From Elusimicrobiota bacterium (GTDB taxonomy: Bacteria; Elusimicrobiota; Elusimicrobia; UBA1565; UBA9628), in contig JACQPJ010000003.1 of the NCBI GenBank assembly GCA_016207605.1, positions 1 to 41,444 of the forward strand: a stretch of DNA of 41,444 bases. Reading direction: 5' to 3'. A program made the position numbers and the translations under genes. Below are positions 23,442-29,826 of the stretch, piece by piece. How positions within the stretch are numbered: the first letter of the stretch is position 1; every line of letters begins with the position of its first letter. The notes under the pieces were generated by a model. The model was given only the letters and a program-made list of their open reading frames with translations. It was not told where the DNA came from and ran no database searches.

Positions 23442-24041
23442 ATGAGACGGATCCTTCTAGGTTTGGTCCTGGCCGTTTCGGCCGGACCGGCCGTTCGCGC
23501 CGAGGATTTTTCGGATGCCGTTCGCGACGCCTCCCTGGCGCTCCGGCAGGGTCTTCCCAGGCCCATGCGGCCGGGGCGCTACGAGATCGGGGCCTCCTTC
23601 GTTTCGGAGACCCCCGACGCGCTCCAGGCTCTCGGCCTGGACGGGTCGTGGATGAGGGGGTTCACGCTCGACGCGTTCTCGATCGGCCCGGACGGCTATT
23701 CCGTCGCGCTTGCCTGCACGGCCGCGGAAGACGCGCGCGCCTACCCCGTCTATCCCGGCAGGCACGGCTGGCTGCTTCGGCTCGCGGAGCAAGGCGACGG
23801 TTATGTCCTGGTCATGAGGCGTCCGCCGAGCCGGGAGAACGGCGGCTCGTGGAGCCCGGACGCCTGGGTGAGCGTCCGTTTCAAGCTTCGCCGCGGCGAC
23901 CGAGCCGTGGACCCGGGCTCGGTCGCCGTCGAGGGCCGGGTTCGCCGCGTCGAGTTCGACGAGAGGAACGCGGGCGGCCGGGGACTCGTGGTCGGCGACG
24001 TGGTCTACGACGAGGCCCTCAAATTCGCGCGCCGCCTCTGA
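23442..24041 (+). CDS. Exported protein of unknown function
   Basis: A 199-residue protein with a clear signal peptide (MRRILLGLVLAVSAGPAVRA, cleavage likely after residue 20, before ED). The mature part is predicted mostly beta, with aromatic and Arg-rich strands such as GYSVALACTAAEDARAYPVYPG and SWSPDAWVSVRFKLRRGD. One Cys is present. No family is recognised. It has its own promoter and lies 3 nt before the GmhA-like gene, so it may be the first gene of the surface-sugar operon; that link is inference. It is likely periplasmic or secreted, because no lipobox is seen. Confidence 0.75.
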   Translation: MRRILLGLVLAVSAGPAVRAEDFSDAVRDASLALRQGLPRPMRPGRYEIGASFVSETPDALQALGLDGSWMRGFTLDAFSIGPDGYSVALACTAAEDARAYPVYPGRHGWLLRLAEQGDGYVLVMRRPPSRENGGSWSPDAWVSVRFKLRRGDRAVDPGSVAVEGRVRRVEFDERNAGGRGLVVGDVVYDEALKFARRL

Positions 24042-24044
24042 GCG

Positions 24045-24674
24045 ATGGCGGCTAAAGCGGCGGTGCGCGGCACGAGGCCGGGGGCCTATCACGCGACGGG
24101 CCCGGGGGGCTTGGGGGCCGCGGATTTCGCGCGCTGGTACCGCCGCCGGGCCCTGGAGCAATGGGAGCGCCTGGACCTGCGCGCGCTGGAGCGGCTCGCG
24201 CGGCTCATCGAGGGGGCCCAGGCGGGCGGCGGCTTCATCTGGGTCTGCGGGGACGGCGGCTCGGCCGCGACGGCGGCGCACGTGGGCTGCGACTTCGGCA
24301 AGACCGCGGCCAAGCCCGGGGCCAAGCCGCTCAAGTGCGTTTCGCTGGCCGACAACGCCGCCTTTTTAACGGCCGTCGGCAATGACTTGTCGTTCGAGCG
24401 GATTTTCTCGCGTCAGTTGGAGAATGTCGCCGCCAAGGGCGACGTCGTCCTCCTGATCAGCGGCAGCGGCAACTCGCCCAACCTGCTGGCGGCGGCCAAG
24501 CTCGCGCGCCGGCGCGGGGCCAAGGTCGCGGGACTGCTGGGCTTCGACGGGGGGCGGCTCAAGGCGCTCTGCGACGAGCACCTGCTGGTTCCCTGCGACC
24601 AGTACGGGATCGTCGAGGATCTGCACATGTCCGTCGCCCACATCCTCACCTTCTACCTCAAGCAGACGCGGTGA
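24045..24674 (+). CDS. SIS-domain phosphosugar isomerase, GmhA-like
   Basis: A 209-residue protein with one SIS domain. The sugar-phosphate loop is CGDGGSAATAAH, followed by LTAVGNDLSFERIFSRQLENVAAKGDVVLLISGSGNSPNLLAA and GLLGFDGGRLKALCD, matching sedoheptulose-7-phosphate isomerase (GmhA) and its relatives. An HVGCD segment stands where GmhA has H-x3-E, and VEDLHMSVAH stands in the C-terminal helix where GmhA has Q-E-x-H-x4-H, so some catalytic side chains differ. GmhA makes D-glycero-D-manno-heptose 7-phosphate; the kinase and nucleotidyltransferase of the same pathway follow at 26394 and 27383. The stop overlaps the next gene as GTGA. Confidence 0.8.
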   Translation: MAAKAAVRGTRPGAYHATGPGGLGAADFARWYRRRALEQWERLDLRALERLARLIEGAQAGGGFIWVCGDGGSAATAAHVGCDFGKTAAKPGAKPLKCVSLADNAAFLTAVGNDLSFERIFSRQLENVAAKGDVVLLISGSGNSPNLLAAAKLARRRGAKVAGLLGFDGGRLKALCDEHLLVPCDQYGIVEDLHMSVAHILTFYLKQTR

Positions 24675-25390
24675 CGCCCCGCATCGCCGTCGTCGTCCCG
24701 GTCTTCAACGAGAAGGGCAAGATCGGCCGCGCCGTGGCCAAGGTGCCGCGGGACGTCGTTTCCGAGGTGGTGGTCGTCTCCGATGCCTCCGACGACGGCT
24801 CCGACGGCGAGGCCGCCGCCGCGGGCGCGACCGTCCTGCGGCACGCCCATACCCTGGGCGTGGGCGCGGCGATCCGGACCGGACTCCGGTACGGCCTGGA
24901 GAAGGGCTACGACGTGCTCGTGGTGATGGCCGGCAACGACAAGGACGCCCCCTCCGAGATTCCTCGGCTGGCCGCGCCGATCCTGGAGGGCCGCGCCGAC
25001 TACGTCCAGGGCTCGCGCTACGCGGTCGGCGGGCGCTTCGGGACGATGCCGCTGCACCGTCTCCTTCTGACGCGCGCCTACCCCTGGCTGGTGCGCCTGG
25101 TCACGGGCTTCCCGATCACCGACGCGACCAACGGCTTTAGGGCGCTGTCGCCCGCCTTGCTCAAGGACCCGCGCGTGAACATGGACCAAGGCTGGCTCAA
25201 TCGCGGCGAGCTCGAGTACTATCTTCAGTTGAAGGCCCTCTCGCTGGGCTGGCGCGTGGTCGAGATCCCGGTCTCCAAGATTTACCCGGACCTTTCGGCC
25301 TACCGCAACTACACCAAGATCAAGCCCGTGTACGACTGGCTGCGCAACCTCCGCCCGATCCTGCGCTTGATGCTGGGGAGCCTCGATTGA
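24671..25390 (+). CDS. Family 2 glycosyltransferase (cytosolic)
   Basis: GTG 24671 overlaps the isomerase stop and gives 239 residues. It has the GT-A fold pattern of family GT2: IAVVVPVFNEKGKIGRAV, a VVVVSDASDDGS nucleotide-binding aspartate motif (34-44), LGVGAAIRTGLRYGLEKGYD, and a GNDKDAP stretch (88-94) in the place of the usual DxD. No membrane helix is evident; it resembles the dolichyl-phosphate mannose synthase subgroup. It probably transfers a nucleotide sugar to a lipid carrier or glycan, but donor and acceptor cannot be read from sequence. It overlaps the next gene as TTGA. Confidence 0.88.
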   Translation: MTPRIAVVVPVFNEKGKIGRAVAKVPRDVVSEVVVVSDASDDGSDGEAAAAGATVLRHAHTLGVGAAIRTGLRYGLEKGYDVLVVMAGNDKDAPSEIPRLAAPILEGRADYVQGSRYAVGGRFGTMPLHRLLLTRAYPWLVRLVTGFPITDATNGFRALSPALLKDPRVNMDQGWLNRGELEYYLQLKALSLGWRVVEIPVSKIYPDLSAYRNYTKIKPVYDWLRNLRPILRLMLGSLD

Positions 25391-26397
25391 GGACGCTGAC
25401 CCTCGCCCAGGTCGGCTGCGGCTACTGGGGTCCCAACCTCCTGCGCGTGTTCTCCGGCCTTCCCGGCGCGCGCATGAAATGGCTCTGCGACAGGAAGCCG
25501 GGCCGCCTGGATTGGGCTCGGCAACGGCATCCGGCCCTGCGGCTGACCCGGGACTTTGACGAGATCCTGGACGACCCCGAGGTGGACGCCGTCGTCGTCG
25601 CCACGGAGGTCGTCGCGCATCACGCGCTGGCCGCGGCCGCCCTCCGGGCGGGCAAGCACGTCTTCGTCGAGAAGCCCTTGGCGCACTCCGCCCGCCTGGC
25701 CGCCGAACTCGCGCGGCTGGCCGCCCGCCGCCGGCGCGTCCTCGCCGTCGGGCACGTGTTTCTCTACCATCCCGCCTTCCGGGTCCTGCGCGCCCAACTC
25801 GTCCCGGGCAAGCTCGGCCGCCTGCGCTACGTGGACATGGTCCGCGTCAACCCCGGCCCGCCCCGGCCCCGCCACGACGTGATCTGGGACATGGCCCCGC
25901 ATGACGCGGCCATGGCCCTGGACTTGGCGGCGTCCCCGCCCGTCTCCGTGCGCGCCTCGGGACTGCGCTGGCGGCTTCCGGTGGATGAGGCGGCCTTTTT
26001 CGAGATCCGCTTCAAGAGCGGCGTCCTGGCGCGCGTCCACGTCTCCTGGCTGTCGAGCCGCCGCGTCCGCCGCGTGGAGGCCTACGCCGAGAACGGCGCC
26101 GCCTTCTATGACGATTCCGAGCCGGTCGAGAAGCTCAAGATCGTCCTGCCGGGGGAGGACACGCGCGTGCGCGCCAAGGCGGGGGAGTCCGCGACCCTCT
26201 ACTACGGCCCCGGGCGCACGATCATCCCCGCCCTGTCCAAGGATGAGCCGCTCGCCTTGGAGTGCGCGGACTTCCTCGCCGCGATCCGTCGCGGCCGCGC
26301 GCCCTGTTCCGGCGCGGAGATCGGCGTCCAAGTCGTGCGCGTGCTGGCCGCCGCGGCCCTCTCCGCCGCGGCCGGGGGCAAGGAGATCCGTCTATGA
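25387..26397 (+). CDS. Gfo/Idh/MocA family NAD(P)-dependent sugar dehydrogenase
   Basis: TTG 25387 is the only start that gives the full Rossmann fold. It overlaps the previous stop as TTGA and gives 336 residues. The dinucleotide motif QVGCGYWGPNLLR is at 8-20, VDAVVVATEVVAHHALAAAALRAGKHVFVEKPLAHS (EKP at 95-97) is the family signature, and the C-terminal GFO_IDH_MocA domain follows. Proteins with this GYWGPN start are often found with a WbpD-like acetyltransferase and a DegT aminotransferase in pathways to 2,3-diamino sugars, where they oxidise C3 of a UDP-sugar. Both partners are in this locus (29265, 32728). The exact substrate is inference. Confidence 0.9.
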   Translation: MRTLTLAQVGCGYWGPNLLRVFSGLPGARMKWLCDRKPGRLDWARQRHPALRLTRDFDEILDDPEVDAVVVATEVVAHHALAAAALRAGKHVFVEKPLAHSARLAAELARLAARRRRVLAVGHVFLYHPAFRVLRAQLVPGKLGRLRYVDMVRVNPGPPRPRHDVIWDMAPHDAAMALDLAASPPVSVRASGLRWRLPVDEAAFFEIRFKSGVLARVHVSWLSSRRVRRVEAYAENGAAFYDDSEPVEKLKIVLPGEDTRVRAKAGESATLYYGPGRTIIPALSKDEPLALECADFLAAIRRGRAPCSGAEIGVQVVRVLAAAALSAAAGGKEIRL

Positions 26398-27386
26398 TCA
26401 TCTCGCAGACGCCGCTGCGCGTGAGCCTCGCCGGGGGCGGCACCGACCTGCCCGCCTACTGCGAGACGAGCGAGGGCCGCGTGCTCTCGCTGGCCGTGGA
26501 CAAGTACGTCCACGTCATCGTCTCGGAGCGCTTCGACGATCAGATCCACGTCAACTACGCGCGGCGCAAGGAGGTCGTCTCCTCCGTCGCCGAGGTCCAG
26601 CATCCGCTCGCGCGCGAGGCCATGAGGCTGGCCGGCATGAGCGCCGGCTTCGAGGTGACCACGCTGGCCGACATCCCCTCGGAGGGCTCGGGGCTGGGCT
26701 CCTCCTCGTCGCTGACCGTGGGGCTGCTCAACGCCTTCCACGCCTTCATGGGGCGCCAAGCCGACGCCGAGACCCTCGCGCGCCAGGCCTGCGAGATCGA
26801 GCTCGGCCGCCTCAAGAAGCCCATCGGCCGCCAGGACCAGTACATCGCGGCCTATGGCGGCGTGCGCTTCCTGCGCTTCGGCCGCGCCGGCCGCGTGGAC
26901 GTCGAGTCCGCGGACGCCGATCCCGCCGCGCTGCGCCGGCTCGAGGACGGGCTCCTGCTCTACTTCACCGGCAAGACGCGCTCGGCCGATGGGCTCCTGG
27001 CCGAGCAGAGCCTGCGCATGCGCGAGAACCGCGCGCCCCTGGACGCCATCCGCGCCCTCGCCGACCGCGCGCGCGCGGCCCTGGCGCGCGGCGACGTCGA
27101 CGAGATCGGCCGCGCGCTCGACGCCAACTGGCGCCTCAAGCGCGCGCTGGCCGAGGGCGTCAGCGACCCCGGCATCGACGCCTTCTACGCCCGGGCCAAG
27201 CGCCACGGGGCCCTGGGCGGCAAGATCACGGGCGCCGGTGGCGGCGGCTTCTTCGTGCTCTACGCGCCCGAACTCAAGCGCGCGCGCCTGCGCGCGGCCC
27301 TGCGCGGCCGGCGCGAGGTGCCCATCGCCATCGAGTCCGACGGCTCCAAGATCATCTTCAATCAAAGGCGCCGCGTCTGGAAATGA
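26394..27386 (+). CDS. hddA: GHMP kinase, D-glycero-alpha-D-manno-heptose-7-phosphate kinase type
   Basis: ATG 26394 overlaps the dehydrogenase stop as ATGA and gives 330 residues, the HddA size. GHMP motifs: PLRVSLAGGGTDLPAYC (7-23), the ATP-binding GSGLGSSSSL (98-107) and the C-terminal KITGAGGGGFFVL. An IGRQDQYIAAYGG segment is typical of the heptose kinase branch. It phosphorylates the anomeric position of heptose 7-phosphate to the 1,7-bisphosphate. GmhA-like and HddC-like genes flank it, which supports the heptose role. The phosphatase GmhB needed between the kinase and nucleotidyltransferase steps is not in this window. Confidence 0.87.
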   Translation: MIISQTPLRVSLAGGGTDLPAYCETSEGRVLSLAVDKYVHVIVSERFDDQIHVNYARRKEVVSSVAEVQHPLAREAMRLAGMSAGFEVTTLADIPSEGSGLGSSSSLTVGLLNAFHAFMGRQADAETLARQACEIELGRLKKPIGRQDQYIAAYGGVRFLRFGRAGRVDVESADADPAALRRLEDGLLLYFTGKTRSADGLLAEQSLRMRENRAPLDAIRALADRARAALARGDVDEIGRALDANWRLKRALAEGVSDPGIDAFYARAKRHGALGGKITGAGGGGFFVLYAPELKRARLRAALRGRREVPIAIESDGSKIIFNQRRRVWK

Positions 27387-28090
27387 CTTCTCCGCCGGCC
27401 AAGGCCTTCCTGCTCGCCGCGGGCCTGGGCACGCGGCTCAAGCCCCTGACCGACGCGACGCCCAAATGCCTGGTCCCGGTCGGCGGTCGGCCGCTTCTGC
27501 ACTGGTGGCTGGAGCTTTGCGCGCGTTTGGGGGTGCGCGAGGTCCTGCTCAACACCCACCACCTCCCCGGGCCGGTGCGCGCCTTCGTCGCCGGCCGCTC
27601 CGGACCTCCGGCCGTGCGCCTTTTCCACGAGGAGGCGCTCCTCGGCTCAGCCGGCACGCTCGCGGCCAATAAGGGCTTCGTCGCGGGAGAGCCCGACTTC
27701 TGGATTTTTTACGCGGATACGTTGATCGGCGGCGATTTGACCCCTCTGGCCGACCTGCATCGCCGCCGAAAGGCCGATCTGACGTTTGGGTTGTTTCACA
27801 GCTCGTCTCCCTCGGAGGGCGGCGTCGTCGAATTGGCTTCCGATGGGGGTATTCTTTCCTTCGAGGAAAAACCAAAACGTCCGCGGTCGGATCTCGCCGC
27901 GGCCGGCGCCTACGTCGCGGGCCCGCGCCTGCTCTCGCTCCTGCCGCCGTCGGGCGATCTCTCGCTCGACGTTTACCCCCGCCTGCTCGACAACGCCGCG
28001 GGCCTGGTCCTCGGTCCCGTTCTGGACCTGGGCACGCCCGAGCGCTACTCCCGGGCCCAAAAGGAGTTCTCCCGCTTTGGCTTTGTCTGA
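27383..28090 (+). CDS. hddC: Sugar-1-phosphate nucleotidyltransferase, HddC-like
   Basis: ATG 27383 overlaps hddA as ATGA and gives 235 residues. The nucleotide-binding signature LAAGLGTRLKPLTDATPKCLVPVGGRPLL (11-39) includes the catalytic Arg and Lys. EEALLGSAGTL and FWIFYADTLIGGDLTPL, with a metal-binding aspartate, follow. It belongs to the NTP_transferase family. By context it should activate heptose 1-phosphate, with GTP in the HddC pathway. Closely related proteins act on mannose or glucose 1-phosphate, so the substrate is not certain. The 3' end overlaps the next gene by 14 nt. Confidence 0.82.
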   Translation: MTSPPAKAFLLAAGLGTRLKPLTDATPKCLVPVGGRPLLHWWLELCARLGVREVLLNTHHLPGPVRAFVAGRSGPPAVRLFHEEALLGSAGTLAANKGFVAGEPDFWIFYADTLIGGDLTPLADLHRRRKADLTFGLFHSSSPSEGGVVELASDGGILSFEEKPKRPRSDLAAAGAYVAGPRLLSLLPPSGDLSLDVYPRLLDNAAGLVLGPVLDLGTPERYSRAQKEFSRFGFV

Positions 28091-29255
28091 CGGCGTCTGC
28101 GTCCCCTGCCGCGACGGGCGCCGCCTTCTGGCGGCGGCCTTGGTCCTGCGCGTCGCCTGGGCGTGCTGGTCGGGGCGCCTGCTCGGCTACCGCGACGACG
28201 GCCTCTACGACGACGGGGTCTTCCTGGAGGGCGCGCGGGCCTTCCTCGGCCTCAACCCCTTTCCCATCGCCCATCCGCCCGGCTATTCGCTGTTTCTGGC
28301 TCCGTTCATCGCCCTGGGCGGCCCCGTCCTCGCGCTGTGGGCCCAGCTCCTGCTTTCCGCGGCCGTCCCCGTCCTGGTCTATCGCCTCGCCTTGACCCTG
28401 CGCCGCGAGCGCGCCGAGGCGCTGGCGGCGGGATGGCTGGCCGTCCTCCATCCCATGCTCGTCTATTTCTCCGCGCGGGTCATGAGCGAGATGCTATTCT
28501 CAGTTTTGGTCTGCGTCTTTTTTCTGTTTTGGCTCAAGGCATGGTCCAATGGCCGTTCCCGAGACGCCGCGCTCGCCGGTTTCCTGGGCGGCGCGGCGAC
28601 GCTGACCCGGGGCGTGATGCTTCCTTTCGGCGGCGTCCTGGCCCTCGCCGCCTTCCTGAGCCGGCGGGAGCAGCCGCGCTGGGCCGCCCTGGTCGCGGCC
28701 TGCGGCGCGGCCTGGTTTTTGGCGCTCGTCCCCTGGACGGCGCGCAATTGGGCCGTGTACCGGCGCTTCATTCCCGTCTCCGTCCAGGGGGGCTGGAACC
28801 TCTACGAGGGCCAGACCGTGGACCCGGAGGGGATCCGCTTCGAGCGCGCCTCCGCCATGGGCGAGGAGGCCCGCGCGCTGGGTTTGAGCGATCCGTTCGC
28901 GGTGGACGCGCACTTCGCCCAAAAAGCAAAAGCTTGGATCCAGGGCGAGCCTCTGGAATTCCTGCGCCTGTGCGCGCGCAAGGCCGTCCGCTTCTGGCGT
29001 CCCGCCCCGGAGGCTCCGCATGGCCTGGCCGTGCGGCTGGGCGCGGGCGCCTTCGCCGTCCTGGTCTTCGCCGCCGCCCTGCTGGGCCTGCGCCCCGTCC
29101 TGGCCGCGCCCGGCGCCTGGTTCCTGCTGGCCTGGGTTCTCCATCTCAACCTTCTTCACTCGGTCTTCGCCAGCAACCTGCGCTACCGCCTGCCCGTCGA
29201 GCCGGTCCTCCTGATCCTCGCCGGCGCCGGTTTAGGCCGTTTTTTAAAGAGGTAG
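28077..29255 (+). CDS. GT-C fold membrane glycosyltransferase (GT39/PMT-like)
   Basis: TTG 28077 is preferred because AAGGAG (28061-28066) lies 10 nt upstream; TTG 28083 is the alternative. The product has 392 residues with about eight hydrophobic segments. The first periplasmic loop has YRDDGLYDDGVFLEGARAFLG followed by HPPGYSLFLAPF, matching the acidic catalytic loop of ArnT/PMT-type GT-C enzymes. The region RGVMLPFGGVLALAAFL and the PWTARNWAVYRRFIPVS block are typical of the family. It should use a polyprenyl-phosphate sugar as donor on the outer face of the inner membrane. It starts inside the previous gene, so it is co-transcribed with it. Confidence 0.82.
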   Translation: MALSDGVCVPCRDGRRLLAAALVLRVAWACWSGRLLGYRDDGLYDDGVFLEGARAFLGLNPFPIAHPPGYSLFLAPFIALGGPVLALWAQLLLSAAVPVLVYRLALTLRRERAEALAAGWLAVLHPMLVYFSARVMSEMLFSVLVCVFFLFWLKAWSNGRSRDAALAGFLGGAATLTRGVMLPFGGVLALAAFLSRREQPRWAALVAACGAAWFLALVPWTARNWAVYRRFIPVSVQGGWNLYEGQTVDPEGIRFERASAMGEEARALGLSDPFAVDAHFAQKAKAWIQGEPLEFLRLCARKAVRFWRPAPEAPHGLAVRLGAGAFAVLVFAAALLGLRPVLAAPGAWFLLAWVLHLNLLHSVFASNLRYRLPVEPVLLILAGAGLGRFLKR

Positions 29256-29258
29256 AAT
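29253..29258 (+). promoter_or_regulatory. -10 element directly before the acetyltransferase start
   Basis: TAGAAT overlaps the stop of the previous gene and ends 6 nt before GTG 29265. Such close spacing would place the transcription start at or next to the initiation codon, giving a leaderless mRNA. No good -35 is seen, although a T-rich run lies just upstream. GAGG at 29249-29252 could instead act as a ribosome binding site, 12 nt away. Confidence 0.4.
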
Positions 29259-29264
29259 CGCCTC

Positions 29265-29738
29265 GTGGACGCCCCCTTCTCGCGCATCGCGCCCGACGTT
29301 AAGCTCGGCCGCGACGTGCGCATCGCCGGCTGGGCCAACCTCTACGGCTGCTCCATCGGCGACGAGACGCGCTTGGGCTCCTTCGTCGAGGTCCAGAAGG
29401 GCGCGTCCGTAGGCGCGCGCGTCAAGCTCTCCTCCCACAGCTTCGTCTGCGAGGGCGTGACCATCGAGGACGAGTGCTTCATCGGCCATGGCGTGATGTT
29501 CGTCAACGACAAGCGCCCGGTCGCGGCCAGGAACGGCCGCCCCACCGGCGACCAGGACTGGACTCCCCAGCGCACCTTGGTAAGGAAAGGGGCTTCGATC
29601 GGCTCCGGCGCCGTGATCCTGGGCGGTGTCGTCATCGGCTCCGGCGCTTTGGTCGGCGCCGGCGCCGTCGTCACCAAGGACGTCCCCCCCGGCGCGACCG
29701 TCGCCGGCGTCCCCGCCCGCGCCCTTCCCCGCCGCTGA
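29265..29738 (+). CDS. Left-handed beta-helix N-acetyltransferase, WbpD/FdtC-like
   Basis: GTG 29265 gives 157 residues made of hexapeptide repeats (for example [30 protein letters not shown]). The family core [46 protein letters not shown] and a C-terminal [22 protein letters not shown] then [22 protein letters not shown] match UDP-3-amino-sugar N-acetyltransferases such as WbpD and WlbB. It would acetylate the amino group put on C3 by the DegT aminotransferase at 32728, with acetyl-CoA. The active-site histidine region (SSHS) is present, but the exact catalytic residue was not assigned. The enzyme should act as a trimer. Confidence 0.87.
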   Translation: MDAPFSRIAPDVKLGRDVRIAGWANLYGCSIGDETRLGSFVEVQKGASVGARVKLSSHSFVCEGVTIEDECFIGHGVMFVNDKRPVAARNGRPTGDQDWTPQRTLVRKGASIGSGAVILGGVVIGSGALVGAGAVVTKDVPPGATVAGVPARALPRR

Positions 29739-29826
29739 CCGCTCCTCCGCGGCTGGGCCCTTCGACCCAGACCCTCCTAGGCCCAAAGACCCTTACGTTT
29801 CCGACACGTTTGGGGCAAAATAGGAC
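29739..29826 (+). other. 88-nt intergenic segment with inverted repeats and a possible -10
   Basis: This is the longest gap in the window. CTGGG (29753-29757) pairs with CCCAG (29766-29770), and TGGGCC (29754-29759) can alternatively pair with GGCCCA (29780-29785), so two exclusive hairpins are possible. No U-run follows, so this is not a standard terminator. ACGTTT is repeated directly (29795-29800 and 29806-29811). CAAAAT (29816-29821) ends 5 nt before ATG 29827 and may be a -10 element for the next gene. The GGTC/GACC-rich middle recalls the GAAGGGTCGA blocks at 766 and 5357. Confidence 0.4.
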
